DNA of 64,000 nucleotides, taken from Tanytarsus gracilentus. Its lineage: Eukaryota > Arthropoda > Insecta > Diptera > Chironomidae. The stretch spans positions 2,709,501 through 2,773,500 of the forward strand of contig JAXRKN010000041.1 in assembly GCA_038502055.1 (NCBI GenBank). The letters are read 5' to 3'. The notes beneath the pieces were generated by a model, which was not told where the DNA came from, ran no database searches, and saw only the letters and a program-made list of their open reading frames with translations. Made by a program: the position numbers and the translations under genes. Below are positions 9,307-22,804 of the stretch, in pieces (position 1 is the stretch's first letter; each line of letters opens with the position of its first letter).

Positions 9307-12300
9307 TTCTTTTTTTGTTTACCAAAAGACTTGTAATCAGTGATGAATGTAAATAATAAAATAAAAAAATCGATGGGAATTAGTTCGATGATCTGGAAAA
9401 TTTGATATTATCTATGCGAAAGCTGTAAAGCAAAGAGAGAAATTTTATTTAGGGGATGATACACAAAATATTAAAAATTCGGATATAAATTCAAAAAATA
9501 AACAGACAACGTGTCTCTTAGAAATCTAAATAACTTTCAAACGTTCATTATCGCAAGTAATACCATTGCATGCATTGGAATGAAAGCAATTTAGTTTAGG
9601 AATTTAATTATCGGAAAAGAGAAAATTTTCCTTGTCCTCCTCAACTTAATAATCAACTTTACGATGTCACCTCAAAATAATTATTTTTTAGTATGTCAAA
9701 CACTTGTACATGCGATATGGTATTTTCTCTCTCTCTTTCTGTATAGTTTTTAGAAAATATTAGAATGAAAATGAATCCTATTTGCATATTTTGCAGTATT
9801 ATATCGGTCACACATAGCATATCGAAGGGGGGGTTGAATAAGATAATTTCAATTTTAATATGTATGATGTTGCTGCTATTCAGCATGACAGTCGCAAAGT
9901 ATGAATTGGAAGCAATATAAAGTCATCAATAATGGAATATTCGGGCTGCATGATAATTGAACAAAATCTGTGCGAGTTGAAAATGTTGCGGTTTTTAGCA
10001 AATTGAGGCCTGATCATTGAAAATGTATAAAACTATTTTCAATTATGCTCTCGACTCGTTTTAGCATCACGCAAAGCGATTTTGTGAACACATTTCTTTG
10101 TCGAATGCGTCTAGCAGATTTTATTGCCAATTCATCGGGAATGTCCTTCTCTCCGTTTGAAGCTTTTTGAACGTGCACAAAAGTTTAAAAGGAAAATTCT
10201 TCCGATAAAGCCACTTGTGTGTGAATTGTGGCTTTGCTCAACAATCTGCTGCATGCTCTCTCTCCCTCTCTCTTGAGACAATCAACATTGTTCAAATAGA
10301 AACTTTTCGTGCACTTTTGAAACTTGAGAAATGTCACAGAGTGAAAAATTCTTTTCTGAAATTGATAAGAGAGAAAAAAAAGTTTAAACTGCCATTTGCA
10401 AAATCATTTCATCTCATAATTAATTGTTAAAACACAAACTTTTCCATTATTAATGCACGATTGTTTGCATCTGAGTGAGTGCAAGCATGAAAGTTAATCG
10501 AGAGTGGCCAACTTTCAGAAATCGTCAGCAAAACTTGATGTTGCGCTGTTTTGTCGAGTGAAGGCGAACTTTTAATGATTTTAGTGAAATTTAATTGAAA
10601 GGTTTTGTCATAAAAATTTTGAGAAAAAATTTAATTCGTATCAGATTGTTGCTCACAAAAATTTAAGAAATCGATCATTAATTTTTAGTTAATCGAATAA
10701 ATTGACTATAAATAATTTTATGTTTTGTAATTTTTCTAGCCATGTAACTTTCAATTAAATTTCATTACCACACCAATTTTCTGGTGGTTTTAGTTTACTA
10801 AAAGCTAATTTTTCTACTAACGTTGTACTAACGTGAAAACACGCACATGTCAAAATCAATTTTTAATTTAAATTAATTGAAAGCTTTCTCAAATTAATTG
10901 GACAACCACAGCATGTACTTCTAAATTGAATTTTAAAATAATCATAAACATTTCAACACAAAAACCATCACCATCATCACTCGCGCAATATTAGAGGGGA
11001 AAATTCAATTAAAAAGCCACAATTGAGGTAGACGAGCGCATAATGAGTGAGGAGCTAAGCTTTGTATGAAAAACATGTCGTTCAATGTGAAAACGACCAT
11101 TTTCGGGGAAATTTATTTTCCTCACTGAAAGCACTATGAAAATCCTCTTTTGTATTTAATTATTATGCTTAATGACATCGTAGCATAATGACCATCACAA
11201 AAGATTTTTTTTGTTTCGATATTAAAATTATGAGCATTTAAAACAGTTGCATTAAAATTGAAAAAGTCATAAAACAATTGTGGCAGTCACAGTGCCATAT
11301 TAAAGCTACAATTTACATAACATTGGATGTTCATGCCTATGAGCAATAAATGAGGTTTATATTCTGCATAATAATAAGACGGATGTATATGAGTTGCTAG
11401 GTCATCGAGAATAATACGAGGGTAGAATTAATAAAATTAATTTTTTTCGGTCAAATTGTCCACTCTCATGCCACCCATCGAGAGCTTCCTCCACATTTAA
11501 TTTAATTGGCGGTAAAAAATGAAGTGAAAAACGGTTTTAGTGCTATAATATGTGAGTATACGAGCGTTGCCTACGCTATTAAAATCCTCTGATTGTTTTT
11601 CCTTCTTCTCTCTTCCAATGAAAGCGGAATTAAGGAAAGATTTATTATGTGAAAATGAGCGTGAGGACATTCGGAAGAGAGCTTATCCGCACGTTGCAAC
11701 ATACAATGTACATTTTATGTGTGCTTTGCGAAGAAAGATCAGTGTTTTAAGTTTTAAATTAAATCCTTGGCTGTCAATGGCGTTGCTTCGTGAGTTATTA
11801 TAATAAAACCTGGAAGATGTTTTGACATTCTTGAATTCGTCTCCATGGAACTAATGCTCATGCACGATAAACACTAAGTGGCCCTTAAAATGTTTTTTTT
11901 TTCTGATTTTATCAGTCAACAAAAAAACTCAAATCAATATATTTTAAAGTAGCTAAATTTTTAAATTTTTTTGTTCAAATAATTTCAAAATTTTATGCAC
12001 AGCAAAAGTGATAAATGCGCATTTTGAAGTCAAATAGTAAAACACCTAGTCATCGTGAACAAGAAACTTTCATTAATATTTAATTTTAACGCTGATTTTA
12101 ATCCAATTTTCCTCCTCACATACGAAGCGAGTGTGTTTGCTCAAAAGAATCCTTAATTAAGCTCAACTTTTCCTCATGTGCTAGATCATACTCTCAATTT
12201 CGTCGTATCTATGTGCACATATGCAAATGAATGTGCTGAAAAGAAGTCTGAATTGTAATGAGAACCCAAATTCTTTTCATGCATAAATTAAATGGCACGT

Positions 12301-13230
12301 CTTAAAGATAAAAGGTTCACTTATCTTATTAAAAATTTTCCCTTCCTCGTTCTTTTATAAAGTTAAAAACTATCTACGTGATTTCCGCTCGGATCGCTTT
12401 TAATTTTCCTCTCGTCTATAATAAGCCTTAATACAATTAAATGAAATGAATTGTTCGAGCAAAAGATATCAACTTCAAAAATTGCCCCCCGGGAAACAAA
12501 TCCGATTTCCGATTGTGAAATTGAAGTATAGACATTATGAAAACTTTCTCCGTGCATATTCGATAAATGAGAATCTTGGAAGGGACAAATGATAGCAATA
12601 ATTAATTGAAATTAGGTCTATCATGTGCATTTGACTTGAATGCATTTAAGATGGGTAATTTTCTAATTTTAGATGTTATTGTTTGATGGGAACATGAGTG
12701 GGTGGTTTTGCAATAAAATGACTTGAGAGGCTTCTTCTCGTTATTTGTTTTGGTAAGAAAATCAAGGAGTGGAAAATAAAAAATAAATTTAGTAAATTTT
12801 GAGATAATTTTTGTACCAATTTATTTTTTTCACGACTATCTTTTCTCTTTAGTTTAATTCATAAATCAATTTCCTTTCATAAAATTTAACGATTTTAGTT
12901 ATTTAAATTTATGCTAAAAAATTTTGTTCTAAAAACAAAGCGTGTAAAAAAATCTCAAACCCTCTTATTGAACTCATTCAACTTGCAGAGCTCAACGGTC
13001 TCGTTTTATTGATTTTCCGCCCTTTTCATGAGTTATTGTTTCACTAATTCAATTAAGCTTGTCTGTTACACTGTTCTACGCTTACCCACGACGTGTTTCG
13101 TGCACGGTTTTACTAAAAAAGCAATTCTGATTGTATTTATTCTATATTTTTCTCTCATCCTGTGAAAAACGTCGACATAGATAAACCTGCAGCATAAATT
13201 ATAAATTTTGTGCGGTGACAGGGTAGAGAG
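9307..13230. other. Intergenic region between LRR gene 2 and the GMC oxidoreductase
   Basis: About 3.9 kb. The first 100 bp hold likely polyadenylation signals of LRR gene 2 (AATAAAATAAA near 9355). The rest is AT-rich with short CT/GA tracts and no open frame showing a family match or splice-supported extension. Confidence 0.5.
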
Positions 13231-15142
13231 ATGAATTCGCTAAAGCTCTTCGGTGAGTACATTCAAAAAGCAGCATGTGAACACTGTCATTAAATATTTA
13301 TCAAACAACCAAACTTTTGTTATTGATATTATTTTTAGTAACGCTTTTGGCACTGCTGACAGCACTCATCGCCATCGGTACAAGCTTGCTATTCAATTAT
13401 GAATACATCCCAAATCTTTCGTCCATCGAGAGTGTTAAGCACAAACAATACGATTACATAATTATCGGATCTGGCACGGCAGGAAGCGTATTGGCTTATG
13501 AGCTATCGAAAAATTCAAATTATTCCGTGTTGCTCATCGAAGCGGGAGGAATTTACAATTGGATGTCAATTGTTCCCATTACCAGCACGTTAATGCAAGG
13601 CACCGATATGGATTGGAAATTAAAATCAACTTCACAGAAATTTTCATCGCGAGGATTAGCGAGTAAGCAACAGAAATTACCACGTGGAATGGGATTGGGC
13701 GGATCACATCAATTAAATTACTTGTTGCATTATAGTGGAATGCCTAAAGACTTTGAAGAGGGTTGGAAATATGAGGATTTAAAGTGCTTCCTTAAACGAC
13801 ATGAAAAGCGTCGAGGAGATAAAGAATGTCAATTCGACAATGATACTCCGAAACTATCAATTAAGCATGTCAGACCAAATGACTCTCCACTTGCCGATGC
13901 ATTTATAAAGTCCCAAAGAGAACTGAGGAAAACTTTTAATTCGAATGTGACATTTCGACTGGCTAAATTCACATCGAAAAGAGGTATTGAGTGGGACATT
14001 GAAGTTTCATTTAATTTTTCTAAAAAAAAATTAATTTTCCATAATCTCATGTCCCACTCAATACCTCATGACTTTAATAAAAAGGCATTCGACATTCGGT
14101 GTTTCATGAGTACCTTCGGCGAGCATACAAAAATAGGAATCTTGATATCATCACACACGCAACTGTCGAGAGAATTGAATTCAATGAAAACAAAGAAGCA
14201 ATTTCCGTTGTCGTTAGCACTGCGTCTCAAGTGGCACAAGTCAATGTGAAAAAGGAAGTGATTTTAGCGGCTGGCGCTTTTCACTCGCCACTCATTCTCA
14301 TGCGTTCGGGAATTGGAGACAATGACATCGAAAAAAGCGTCAATTTGATTCATCGTTCGCCTGCTGTGGGCAGAAATTTATTTGATCACATGAATTTTCC
14401 GCTTTTCGTGTCCATCAACACGTCTGCGAGTGTCACTAAGGATAAAATTTTAAGTGCTCGCGAAATTCATCGGTATTTAGTCAATGGCAGTGGAATTTTA
14501 TCGACAACAGCTGTTATTGGAGCGGGAAAAGTAGACGACTATGGAGTAATTCTCTTCGGCATGGGAAGTGCCGATGAGCAAGCGTTGAAGGATGTTGCAA
14601 ATTTCAATACGGACGCTTTTCGAGCATTCTTTCCATTTCATGCAAATTCAAGTCAGGAGGGCTTTGTAGCGTTGAGTACGTGTCTGATGCCGAAGAGTCG
14701 AGGCAGAGTTAGAATGAAATCGAATTTTGATATGTTGATTGATCCGGCATATTTAAGTGATGACTACGATATGGAGTGCATGAGAAATGCGATACGACTC
14801 AATATGCGAATGATCGAGACTAAAGCATTTCGGAGGATGGGTGCAAAAATTCATTGGCCAAAGTTGAAAGCGTGTCAGAATTTTGGGCCGTTCGATGAAG
14901 ACGAACCAAGTGAGCGATACCTCGATTGCATTTTAAGGCATGGTGCACTCACTGCTCATCATCCAGGCGGAACTTGTGCAGTCGGAAAAGTAATCGATGA
15001 AAATTTCAAAGTCATTGGAGTAAAGAAAGTTCGAGTAGTTGACGGAAGTGTTTTGCCAACTCCCGTTTCTGGATTTCCCAACTCAATAATTATCGCGATT
15101 GCAGAATTCGCGTCGAAAATAATTTTACGTGAGTCTAATTAG
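13231..15142 (+). CDS. GMC oxidoreductase (glucose-dehydrogenase-like, FAD-dependent)
   Basis: Join of 13231-13252, 13339-13983 and 14085-15142 (574 residues; GMC proteins are usually 570-630). The short first exon supplies MNSLKLF of a signal peptide or signal anchor (1-22). The FAD-binding Rossmann motif is YDYIIIGSGTAGS (Gly51/53/56) with acidic Glu75. GMC signature 1 is PRGMGLGGSHQLNYLLH (122-138). Signature 2, GAFHSPLILMRSGIG, opens the third exon region. The C-terminal catalytic pair is His in HHPGGTCAVG (514-515) and probably Asn555 in SGFPNS. It would oxidise an alcohol or sugar, or act as an ecdysone-oxidase-like enzyme; the substrate cannot be told. Intron 2 is required because the frame shifts across it: KRG joins IRHSVFHEYL. 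Its donor lies in a perfect inverted repeat and its acceptor (AAAAAG) has almost no pyrimidine tract. AATAAA occurs near 15399. Confidence 0.88.
13981..14067. repeat. Perfect 19-bp inverted repeat enclosing the GMC intron donor
   Basis: GAGGTATTGAGTGGGACAT (13981-13999) is exactly the reverse complement of 14049-14067, with a 49-nt loop. The intron 2 donor GT at 13984 lies within the 5' arm, so folding of the pre-mRNA would pair it. Confidence 0.9.
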
Positions 15143-18100
15143 CATAATTATGCTTGAGCCAGTCATTGAAATGGCGTTAAATGAGCGAGATATGAAGTTA
15201 GTGGAGAATTCAGTGGAGCTCATTAAGTTGTAAAACTTTTTACTGTGCAATCATAATTTGAGTAGTTTTTAAGCGTCGAATAACAACTTTGAAGGAGAAG
15301 TTCCTAAAAGGGAAAATTTATTCAACGCAAAATTGATGTTGGAAAGCTGTAAGCTTATTTTTCTCAAGCAAACGATGTAATTTGATATTTAGCGTATGAA
15401 ATAAACAAGCTTAAAAATTTATAATTAGCTGAGCGTTGTTCAAACTATGAAGATGATGTTTTAAAAATATTTCACTAATTTACAGTTTTTAAATTTTTTC
15501 AGAAAAGCATTAAAATTAATTCATTAAAATCTTCCAATTGTAATTTTAACCCCTTAAAGCGATCATGTAACTTTATTATGAGTGACATTTTTGGGACGTT
15601 GCTCCTTAATTATGAAATTAGGAGCATTTTTCAAAAAAAAAATTGTTACCTCTAGCCAAACTTCCGACCTCAATTAAATTCCAATTAGTATAAAATTAAA
15701 TTAATTAGTGCGAAAATCTTACATAAACGGAAAATTGAAACATCCGATATAGAAAAAAATGAGGTCTTATGTCAACATTTTTGTGCGAGTCAATATTCTG
15801 ATGTAAAAAATTGAAATTGAGTGCGGTCAGCATTAAATTCTGAGTTATGAGTTGAAAAAATCATGAGCTTCACTTTTATGTTATTACTCTCATTTCCAGA
15901 CTCGCTCAGACCTCAGTAATAGCTAATTTATGGTATCAGTGAAATCTCAGATAAAGTTATTGTCCATAAATTTTGCAATTGCATCCATAAAACTTTCTCC
16001 CTCCGTGCACTTAACACTGCTCGAGTTGAAAAAAAAAACTTACACCGAAAAATGTTTTTTCCCATGTTGAAGAAAAGAATTTGCAAATTTATTGGTTTTG
16101 GTTCGTAAAACTTTTCTCATCCTCATGTCCCTCCGCTACCTACACCCTCAAACTCACTTCCTCTTTCTCATTTTCATTTGCATTCAAATGCAAATTGATG
16201 CGAGTCGAAGTTTTCAGTTGAAGATGAAAAAAGAATGGGAGATAATTTGATTTATTCGAAATGCATTCCGTTAAGTTGCTCCTTCCTCCAGCATTTCATT
16301 GCTTTATATCGATTTTACTGTCATTCAGATTGCTCTGCTGCCTTTTCTCTCTAAGAAGATTATTTTCATCTTATAAACGAAAACTTTTCTTTTGTCATCA
16401 ACAAAATTTCCGAAGAGAATTAGTGCTGATCAAATTTTAATGCCTTTTGCAGTCGACAAATTTTGTCTCTCGATAGATATTCATTGAATCAATTATGAAT
16501 GCTCAGCTCTCTCATTATTATTGTATAGGCTGTGAAGAACAAAGGCGGATTATCCTAGGACATTTTCATGATGGTTCTTGAAATAGAAAAAAAAAGACAA
16601 AAAACAAACTCTCAAAAGCTTAAGAGGGCGAATCAATGGAGCTCTTGGAAATTTTTCCTCTCGAGCATGATGAAGAAGCAGAAAGACAAACAGAGAGGAA
16701 TATAAATGTATATATAAAAAAGTTTCGCATGTCATGTCGTGTAGTCGAGAGAGAAGAAAAATAATTGAGGAGTTCTGTGTGTTTTAGGAGACACGTCAAG
16801 CATGTTCTCCGTCTATCGTGGGAGAAATTTGTGATAAAATCAGAATTAAGGAACATGCGACACAAAACAAATAATTGATTTAAATCTCTCTATGAGAAAA
16901 CTCAATCAATATTTTATTATGTGCTATCTGATCAACTGTGTCATAGCTACAATGTTGTGGACACAGAAAGTCTTTGTGGTCGCAACTCGTGCATTGAGAA
17001 GCTTTTGATGAATTTCTTATATTTTAATTTTTCATAGACATTAAAATCAATTTTGGATGAAAATTTGTTAAATTGAAAAAAAAATATTTAAATCACTCAA
17101 GCTTTTCTCGCCTGTTGAAAACTGCTTTCAAAATATTTGTGTTAAAATCGGATTTAAAACCGTTGCATATTGGCAATTGTTTTTTTTTCGTCTTCAAATC
17201 TCTGGATTTTATTGATGCATGTACATTTTAAAAAACTTCAAAATAATAGCGCTCACACATTCGAGTTGAGGATGAATTTTATCGAGTTTATTTTTTATTA
17301 TTTCATTGAATTTTCATCAATTTTTCACGTTCATGAATTAGGTGGTAGAGATTCAATTTTTTATTAGAGAAGGAAATATATTTTTTATATCGATTCACTG
17401 AAAATGCAAATGAAATTGCCAATATGCATTTAAAAAGTGCTCAAAATCTCTTTTATCGCACTATTTACAGCCCAGCTATTATTTTGTGAATTTATATGCA
17501 ATTGAATGAATTCACTCGATAACGATTGAGGGCTGGAATTAATTTTCTAGTTCAATTGACGCTCCATTAAATTGTAGCGCATTCGAAATGGAGCAATTGA
17601 AAATGGAAATTTCATGTTTTTCCGCGTGCAAGTGATTTTTAAGCGATCAAGGGAAGAAAAACTTTCAAACTTTTAAAAATTGTATATGAAATTGTATAAA
17701 ATTAAAATTTAACATTTTTATATTTTTTACTCCTTGCAAAACTTTTTCATCTCGCGAAATCGAAAATATTCAAACTCCAAAATTCGTTTCCAGTCATTTG
17801 TCCCATCTTCTTCATATCAGCCTTGAAGCGACTGTTGCAACTCTGCGCAATGCTTACTGAAATCAAGTTGTTAGATATCAATTTATAAAATTGGCTTTCG
17901 TATAAAAAAATCTATTTCAATTAGCTTAGAGGGATTTTATTCAACTGCAAGTGACATTTTTACAGAGCAAAAGTTAATCAGATTGAAATGTGTTGGTCCA
18001 AAAATAAGTTGAATTTTTATTTTTTTCAATTTTTTTAAAAATTTCAATTTTTACTGAAAATTTCATTTCGATTTTTTCAACGCAACACTTTATTTTGTTT

Positions 18101-18739
18101 CCACTGAACATTCAGAAGATATTCAAATTCGCATGAGATGAGGGTAATTTTGTCAATCAGATTTCAGATCTGATGAAAGATTATTTCTCATTTCTTTTGC
18201 TCTCAATTCTCTAGATGCGAAATGAAAATCGAAGTAAAGCTGATAAATTTAATTTTGTCGCTCGTCATCATGAAAATTAAATTTAAGTCAAAAATTAGCT
18301 TCGACGGTGGGAGTTAAAAAAAATTGAAAATGGGATTTTTTAATGGTTTTTCTCCAACAAAAGATTTCTTGGAAAATTTTTCATTCCATTCATGTTATTT
18401 AAATCAATTAACCTCCGAATTTAAATAAAACAAAAAAAATCATTTGTTCGCTGGTAATTGCCCTCATAAATAACCTCCTTGAATTAGCCCGTGATTATAA
18501 TTTTTAATTACTCTAAGCATTTTTTCCTCAAATACAACAAAGTTCTATTAAGAAAAAATACAATATTGCAATATTAAGAAAAAGCCAAAAAATAGGCAAA
18601 AAGTAAGTCTTACAATACAATCAAAATACATATTAAAAGATAACATTTAATCGCAAAATTTTTAAAAAAAAAAATAAAATTTTAAGAATAAATTTCGATT
18701 AGTTCAATTTTATTCTTTGTGTTATCAAGAGCTTAAAAA
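15143..18739. other. Intergenic region between GMC gene and JHAMT-like gene
   Basis: About 3.6 kb of AT-rich DNA. The first 300 bp are the likely 3'UTR and polyadenylation region of the GMC gene. I see no further gene, RNA gene or clear repeat. Confidence 0.5.
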
Positions 18740-19619
18740 ATGTTGAACGCTCCAAAAAAATATCACGAGTCAAATAATTTGCAAGTTACGGCAACAGCTC
18801 AGCTTTTGAAGTCCGTTAAAGATCAAATTTTAAATAAAAATCTAGATCCAGCGAAATTGATTGATATCGGAACGGGCGATGGTCGAGTTCTTGTTGAAGT
18901 TTTTGTAAAATTGAGTGGAATTAAATTTTCAAAAATTACTGGTAGTGATAGAAGGAAGGATGTTGTTGACTTTGCACAAGAAACATATGGAAGTGACTTG
19001 ATTAATTTTGAAGTTCTCGACATCGAACATGCATCTGAAAAAGATATTCAAAAGGTTTTGAAAAGTGGCCAATTCAGTATTGGAACTTCTTTCTGGTGTC
19101 TTCAATATGCTCTCGATCACGAAAGAACTTTTTCAAACATCAACAAGCTTTTAATGCCAGGCGGTTCATTTTATTTCAACTTTCTTGGTCATTATAGTTT
19201 CGTTGACATTCACTTTAAGCTTGCTGAAAAATATCCAGAACTTAAAGATGCAATTTTCGATCAACTCCCACTCCTTTCAAAAGATATAAACTATAAAGAA
19301 AAATTGCCAGAAATTCTTTGTAAAACTGGTTTTGACATTGATTTCTTGAGATTCGAAGCTTACGAACATGATTTTGGTAACGAAGCATGCTTTAGAGGTA
19401 ATTTTAGGTTTTTTTTTCATTTATCTTATCAAATTTTTTACAATCCTAGATACGCTCTCTTCATCGTTGCCTTATCTTTATGGATTAGAGAAAGAGTACT
19501 TGGAAAAAGTCATGAATGATTATGTGGCAATTAACGAGGAATTATTTGGATCATCCGGAAAGAACATCTTTTCGGTTACATTCACTTGTGTCCATGGGTT
19601 AATCACAAAGAATAAATAA
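18740..19619 (+). CDS. Juvenile hormone acid O-methyltransferase-like SAM methyltransferase
   Basis: Join of 18740-19397 and 19450-19619 (275 residues, the usual JHAMT length). The N-terminus MLNAPKKYHESNNLQ matches the family's conserved start region. SAM-binding motif I is LIDIGTGDG (40-48); most JHAMTs have a Cys-Gly there, here Thr-Gly. The motif-IV region FWCLQYALDHERTF and the motif LLMPGGSFYF follow in family order. The intron (GTAATT to CCTAG, 52 nt) is needed: unspliced, the frame continues into a poor tail, whereas spliced it gives DTLSSSLPYLYG and a family-like C-terminus ending at TAA 19617-19619. JHAMT methylates farnesoic or juvenile-hormone acid in the corpora allata. Insects carry several JHAMT-like paralogues of unknown substrate, so orthology is uncertain. 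The stop codon is embedded in overlapping AATAAA signals. Confidence 0.82.
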
Positions 19620-21954
19620 TAAATAATAAAGAAACAAATTTTGATGTTTTTTTATTTCAGTTTCTATATAGAGAAAAAAATCAAAATATTCCAACTCAAA
19701 ATTTATTATCTCTTGAATGCAACCACCCAGAACTTCATTATGACGTCATCATGCAATGGAGTCTGCGACTTTGACACCGCACAATTATATGCACAATAAT
19801 ATGCTAAAAAGTATGCGTATTAATATTTTAGAGTTGGTCTATGCCATTGGCCAAAATGTCTTGGCTTTTTTGTAAACGAGTCTCTTTAAAGACCATTAAG
19901 GATGGGAACTCTTGAAGAAGAAAAATTAAGCTAGGTTTAAATAGCCGGTGCCAACATAATTCATTCAATTTTATAATTTTGACGTATTTTTAACACAAAA
20001 CGCTCCAATGTGCAAGTCAAAGTTTCGTGATAACTCGAAATAGAAATAAATTTTTTCTTCTTCATTCATTGCGTAATTTACGGTCAACGTTTTTGTGGTG
20101 TGTAATAATTCTTCGTACCCCATAAACAATCCATTGTAATCTCATTATTCTGACATTATGTTTGTGACTTACGGTTCCCATTTTAACAACGAAGGAAGGT
20201 TAAAGAAAAAAATCGATTGCTTCTTAATTAAAACGTCAGCGTCTAGTTGAGAATTTGAAACGGTATATGGGAAGAAGTATGGATATAAATGGCTCATTTT
20301 ATGCCTTTCATTTCCGCGTTGAAATAGCTTTTGCGAGTATAAATCAGTTTGTAAAACATTGCTTTTTTAGCACATACCCCGGCGCTGTGAAAGTCCTTTG
20401 GCGAATAATCGACGAGCGTGTGTTAACATGAAAATGGGTGAAAGAATTTTTTAATGCGTGCATCTAAAATTAAATGCACCGTTTATGCAAAGGGCACAGA
20501 GTGCAATTAAAAACGACGCTGGGGCAATCAAATAAAGACCTCAAAAGCTCTTTCACTGAAATCTGAAATGGCTTCCATTAAATGATACAACATGCCTTCG
20601 CTGTGCGATACAATCAGCGGCATTTACGTTTATCGGTGAACGTGTTCGTGCTTTGGAGCAATTAAGTTGGTTGCCTATCGTGAAAATTTTGCCCTCCACG
20701 CTACACCACTTCACAAATATTTGTACACAAGATTCAATTTCGAAATTGAGAGGCAAAATTTGTTTTGCTAATTTTTCCATGTCATCAAAATTCAATGTGC
20801 ATGATGATCAGCAAATGCTTAATGGAAAATTATTATTTTTTGTCCTCTCCATTAATGAAATAAAATTCAATTTTTATTGCGATAAAAAAAATTCTTGTGT
20901 CAGCAGGATAAAAATAATTTTTTACATATATGTGAAATGTGTCAGTGAAATGTGAGCTGAGAGGCGAATATTAAAATTACTCTTGTTAGAGCTTTTATTC
21001 TGCAACACGTCTCGACAATTTACACATGCATTAATTACAGTCTTATGCCATGAGCTGAATGATAATTTTTAGGAAGAATTTTCTGAATATTTTATGAGAA
21101 ATGTTATTTAAGAGTTCACTGACATGAAAGTTGGTTTCGTAAAATTTCTTTGCAAAAATAAAGTTCCAATCTTTTTGTAAGGATTCTTTTTTATTATTAA
21201 TTTTATCTCAGTTTCAAAGTTATAGACAGTAACTCAACATCCATTCAATTTATATGATTGCAAAAAATACTCCAAATGCAAATCATTTTTAATACAGTAT
21301 AAAAGTAAAAACCACAATTTCTCTGTTATCAAGCTTACTCTGGCGGCTGTACACATTTGCATGCTTTTTTATGAATTTCTCATTCATCATGCTGAAAAAA
21401 GAGTGCAATATGCAAAAATCCACCACATGTAGTGAGATATGATGATAAGGGAACATTCGCAGTCGTCATAAAGCATAAAGCATGTGCAAAGCTTACACAA
21501 TGGAATTATTAAACATTTTTTTCTGCACTTCAGCTTTTCGATTTATTACCAACAAGGTGAAAATGTGCGAATGAAAATTTTATTATGTGTTGTTAATTAA
21601 TTTTAACTCAACGAGTGCATACGTGCGAATATGCATGATAAAAATGATAACGATGAGGTTGTGATAATTATGAGATGAGTTAACGAGAAACACTTGGAGT
21701 GAAAATTTTTAACCATACACGTTAAATAAATTGAGTGACGGGGAGGGTCAGAAATTTTTTATTAAATAATTCGGGCTGTATTAAAAATCATAAACGTAAA
21801 AAATCGCCTTTTAGCTATGCAACCATGAACTTAATAAATTTTATTAAAATTTTTCTCATCATCATCTTAAAATCTCACAAAGAGTAGAAATATTACTTGA
21901 GGCATCGAATCCAGAATGTCCTTTTTAAATTTTTAGCCACGGTCATCATAAATT
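19620..21954. other. Intergenic region between JHAMT-like gene and OBP gene
   Basis: About 2.3 kb. AATAAA copies immediately after the JHAMT stop; a perfect TGACGTCA (CRE-like palindrome) at about 19741; the 3' end of the OBP gene with AATAAA near 21836 on the minus strand. No other gene seen. Confidence 0.5.
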
Positions 21955-22660
21955 TCAAGGAAATACAAATTTTTCCGGTGATAAATTGTACATGCAATGA
22001 ATAAACTTAAACATTCTGTCGCACTTGTCAGGAATTCCCTGTTGAGCTGATTTGCAAGTTTTCCATACTTTAAGGCCATGCTCTTTGATTTCGTCGGGTA
22101 AAAGATTTTCAATTTGACTCAACATTTTCTGTTCACTGATGTCATTTTTCTTCGACAATATTCCAGACATTTGCGAGACACAGAAGGTGTAACACTTTAA
22201 TTCATTACTACCCTCGTCGAAATTTCCTTTCTTTAAACCTGCAAATGAAAAAAATTGAGACACAAAGGCAGATAATTAAATTTTTGTTACCATCAATTAA
22301 TTCATCCGAGACTTTTGTCTTTGCGGTGCAAGTGCGTCTCACATCTTGCATAGTCTTCTCGAACTGAGCCATTGTCATCTGCTCTTACACGAAAACCCCG
22401 TGGAATGAAAAAGAGAAAATGAAAATCATCGTAATAAAATTCAATTTAAAGCATCCTCGTGCTGTGATTTTTAATTAAAATCTGTCATGTTTCGGAGTGC
22501 GACGATGTCGTCTATCCATAAATTCGAGTGACTCCTGAGATTTTTCAATATTAAAATTTACAAAGGAACTCACACCAGCAAAAGCTTTCGAGATCAAAAG
22601 CTCCTCAAAGACGAAAATGTTGCAGATGATAATTGCAACATTTAAAGTGTGGATCTGCAT
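21955..22660 (-). CDS. Odorant-binding protein, LUSH/Obp76a-like classic OBP
   Basis: Exons 22574-22660, 22291-22378 and 21955-22238 (152 residues). Exon 1 encodes the signal peptide MQIHTLNVAIIICNIF...AFAG and ends in phase 0 (GTGAGT). Exon 2 starts MTMAQFEKTM, very like the mature start of LUSH. The six classic cysteines are Cys46, 74, 78, 120, 131 and 140, with C2-C3 spacing of 3 and C5-C6 spacing of 8 residues, as expected. Conserved CYTFCVSQMSG and the C-terminal KFVFP also fit the LUSH/Obp19a group; LUSH ends in MWP where this has VFP. Small secreted carrier of hydrophobic odorants or pheromones in sensillum lymph; LUSH binds a pheromone and alcohols. The acceptor before exon 2 (GTGTAAGAGCAG) is pyrimidine-poor. 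Confidence 0.9.
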
Positions 22661-22766
22661 CACAACTGAGTTTGTGGAGCGCGATTTTAATGAAATTTTA
22701 CATCTCCTTCTTGTTTCCACTTCCTTGCGTTCAGCTGAGCTATTTCTATTAGAGCAAATTCACCGC

Positions 22767-22804
22767 GACTGACTCTCAAAATTGAATTAAGTCGAGAATT
22801 TATA
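22767..22804 (-). promoter_or_regulatory. TATA + Inr core promoter of the OBP gene
   Basis: TATAAAT (22804-22798) lies 34 bp before A22770 of TCAGTC (22772-22767). The 5'UTR would be about 110 nt. A second TCAGTT at 22669-22664, only 7 nt before the ATG, is probably chance. Confidence 0.6.

Noticed and set aside
19739..19748. Perfect TGACGTCA palindrome
   Set aside because: A CRE-like site this short can arise by chance, and it lies downstream of a gene rather than in an evident promoter.
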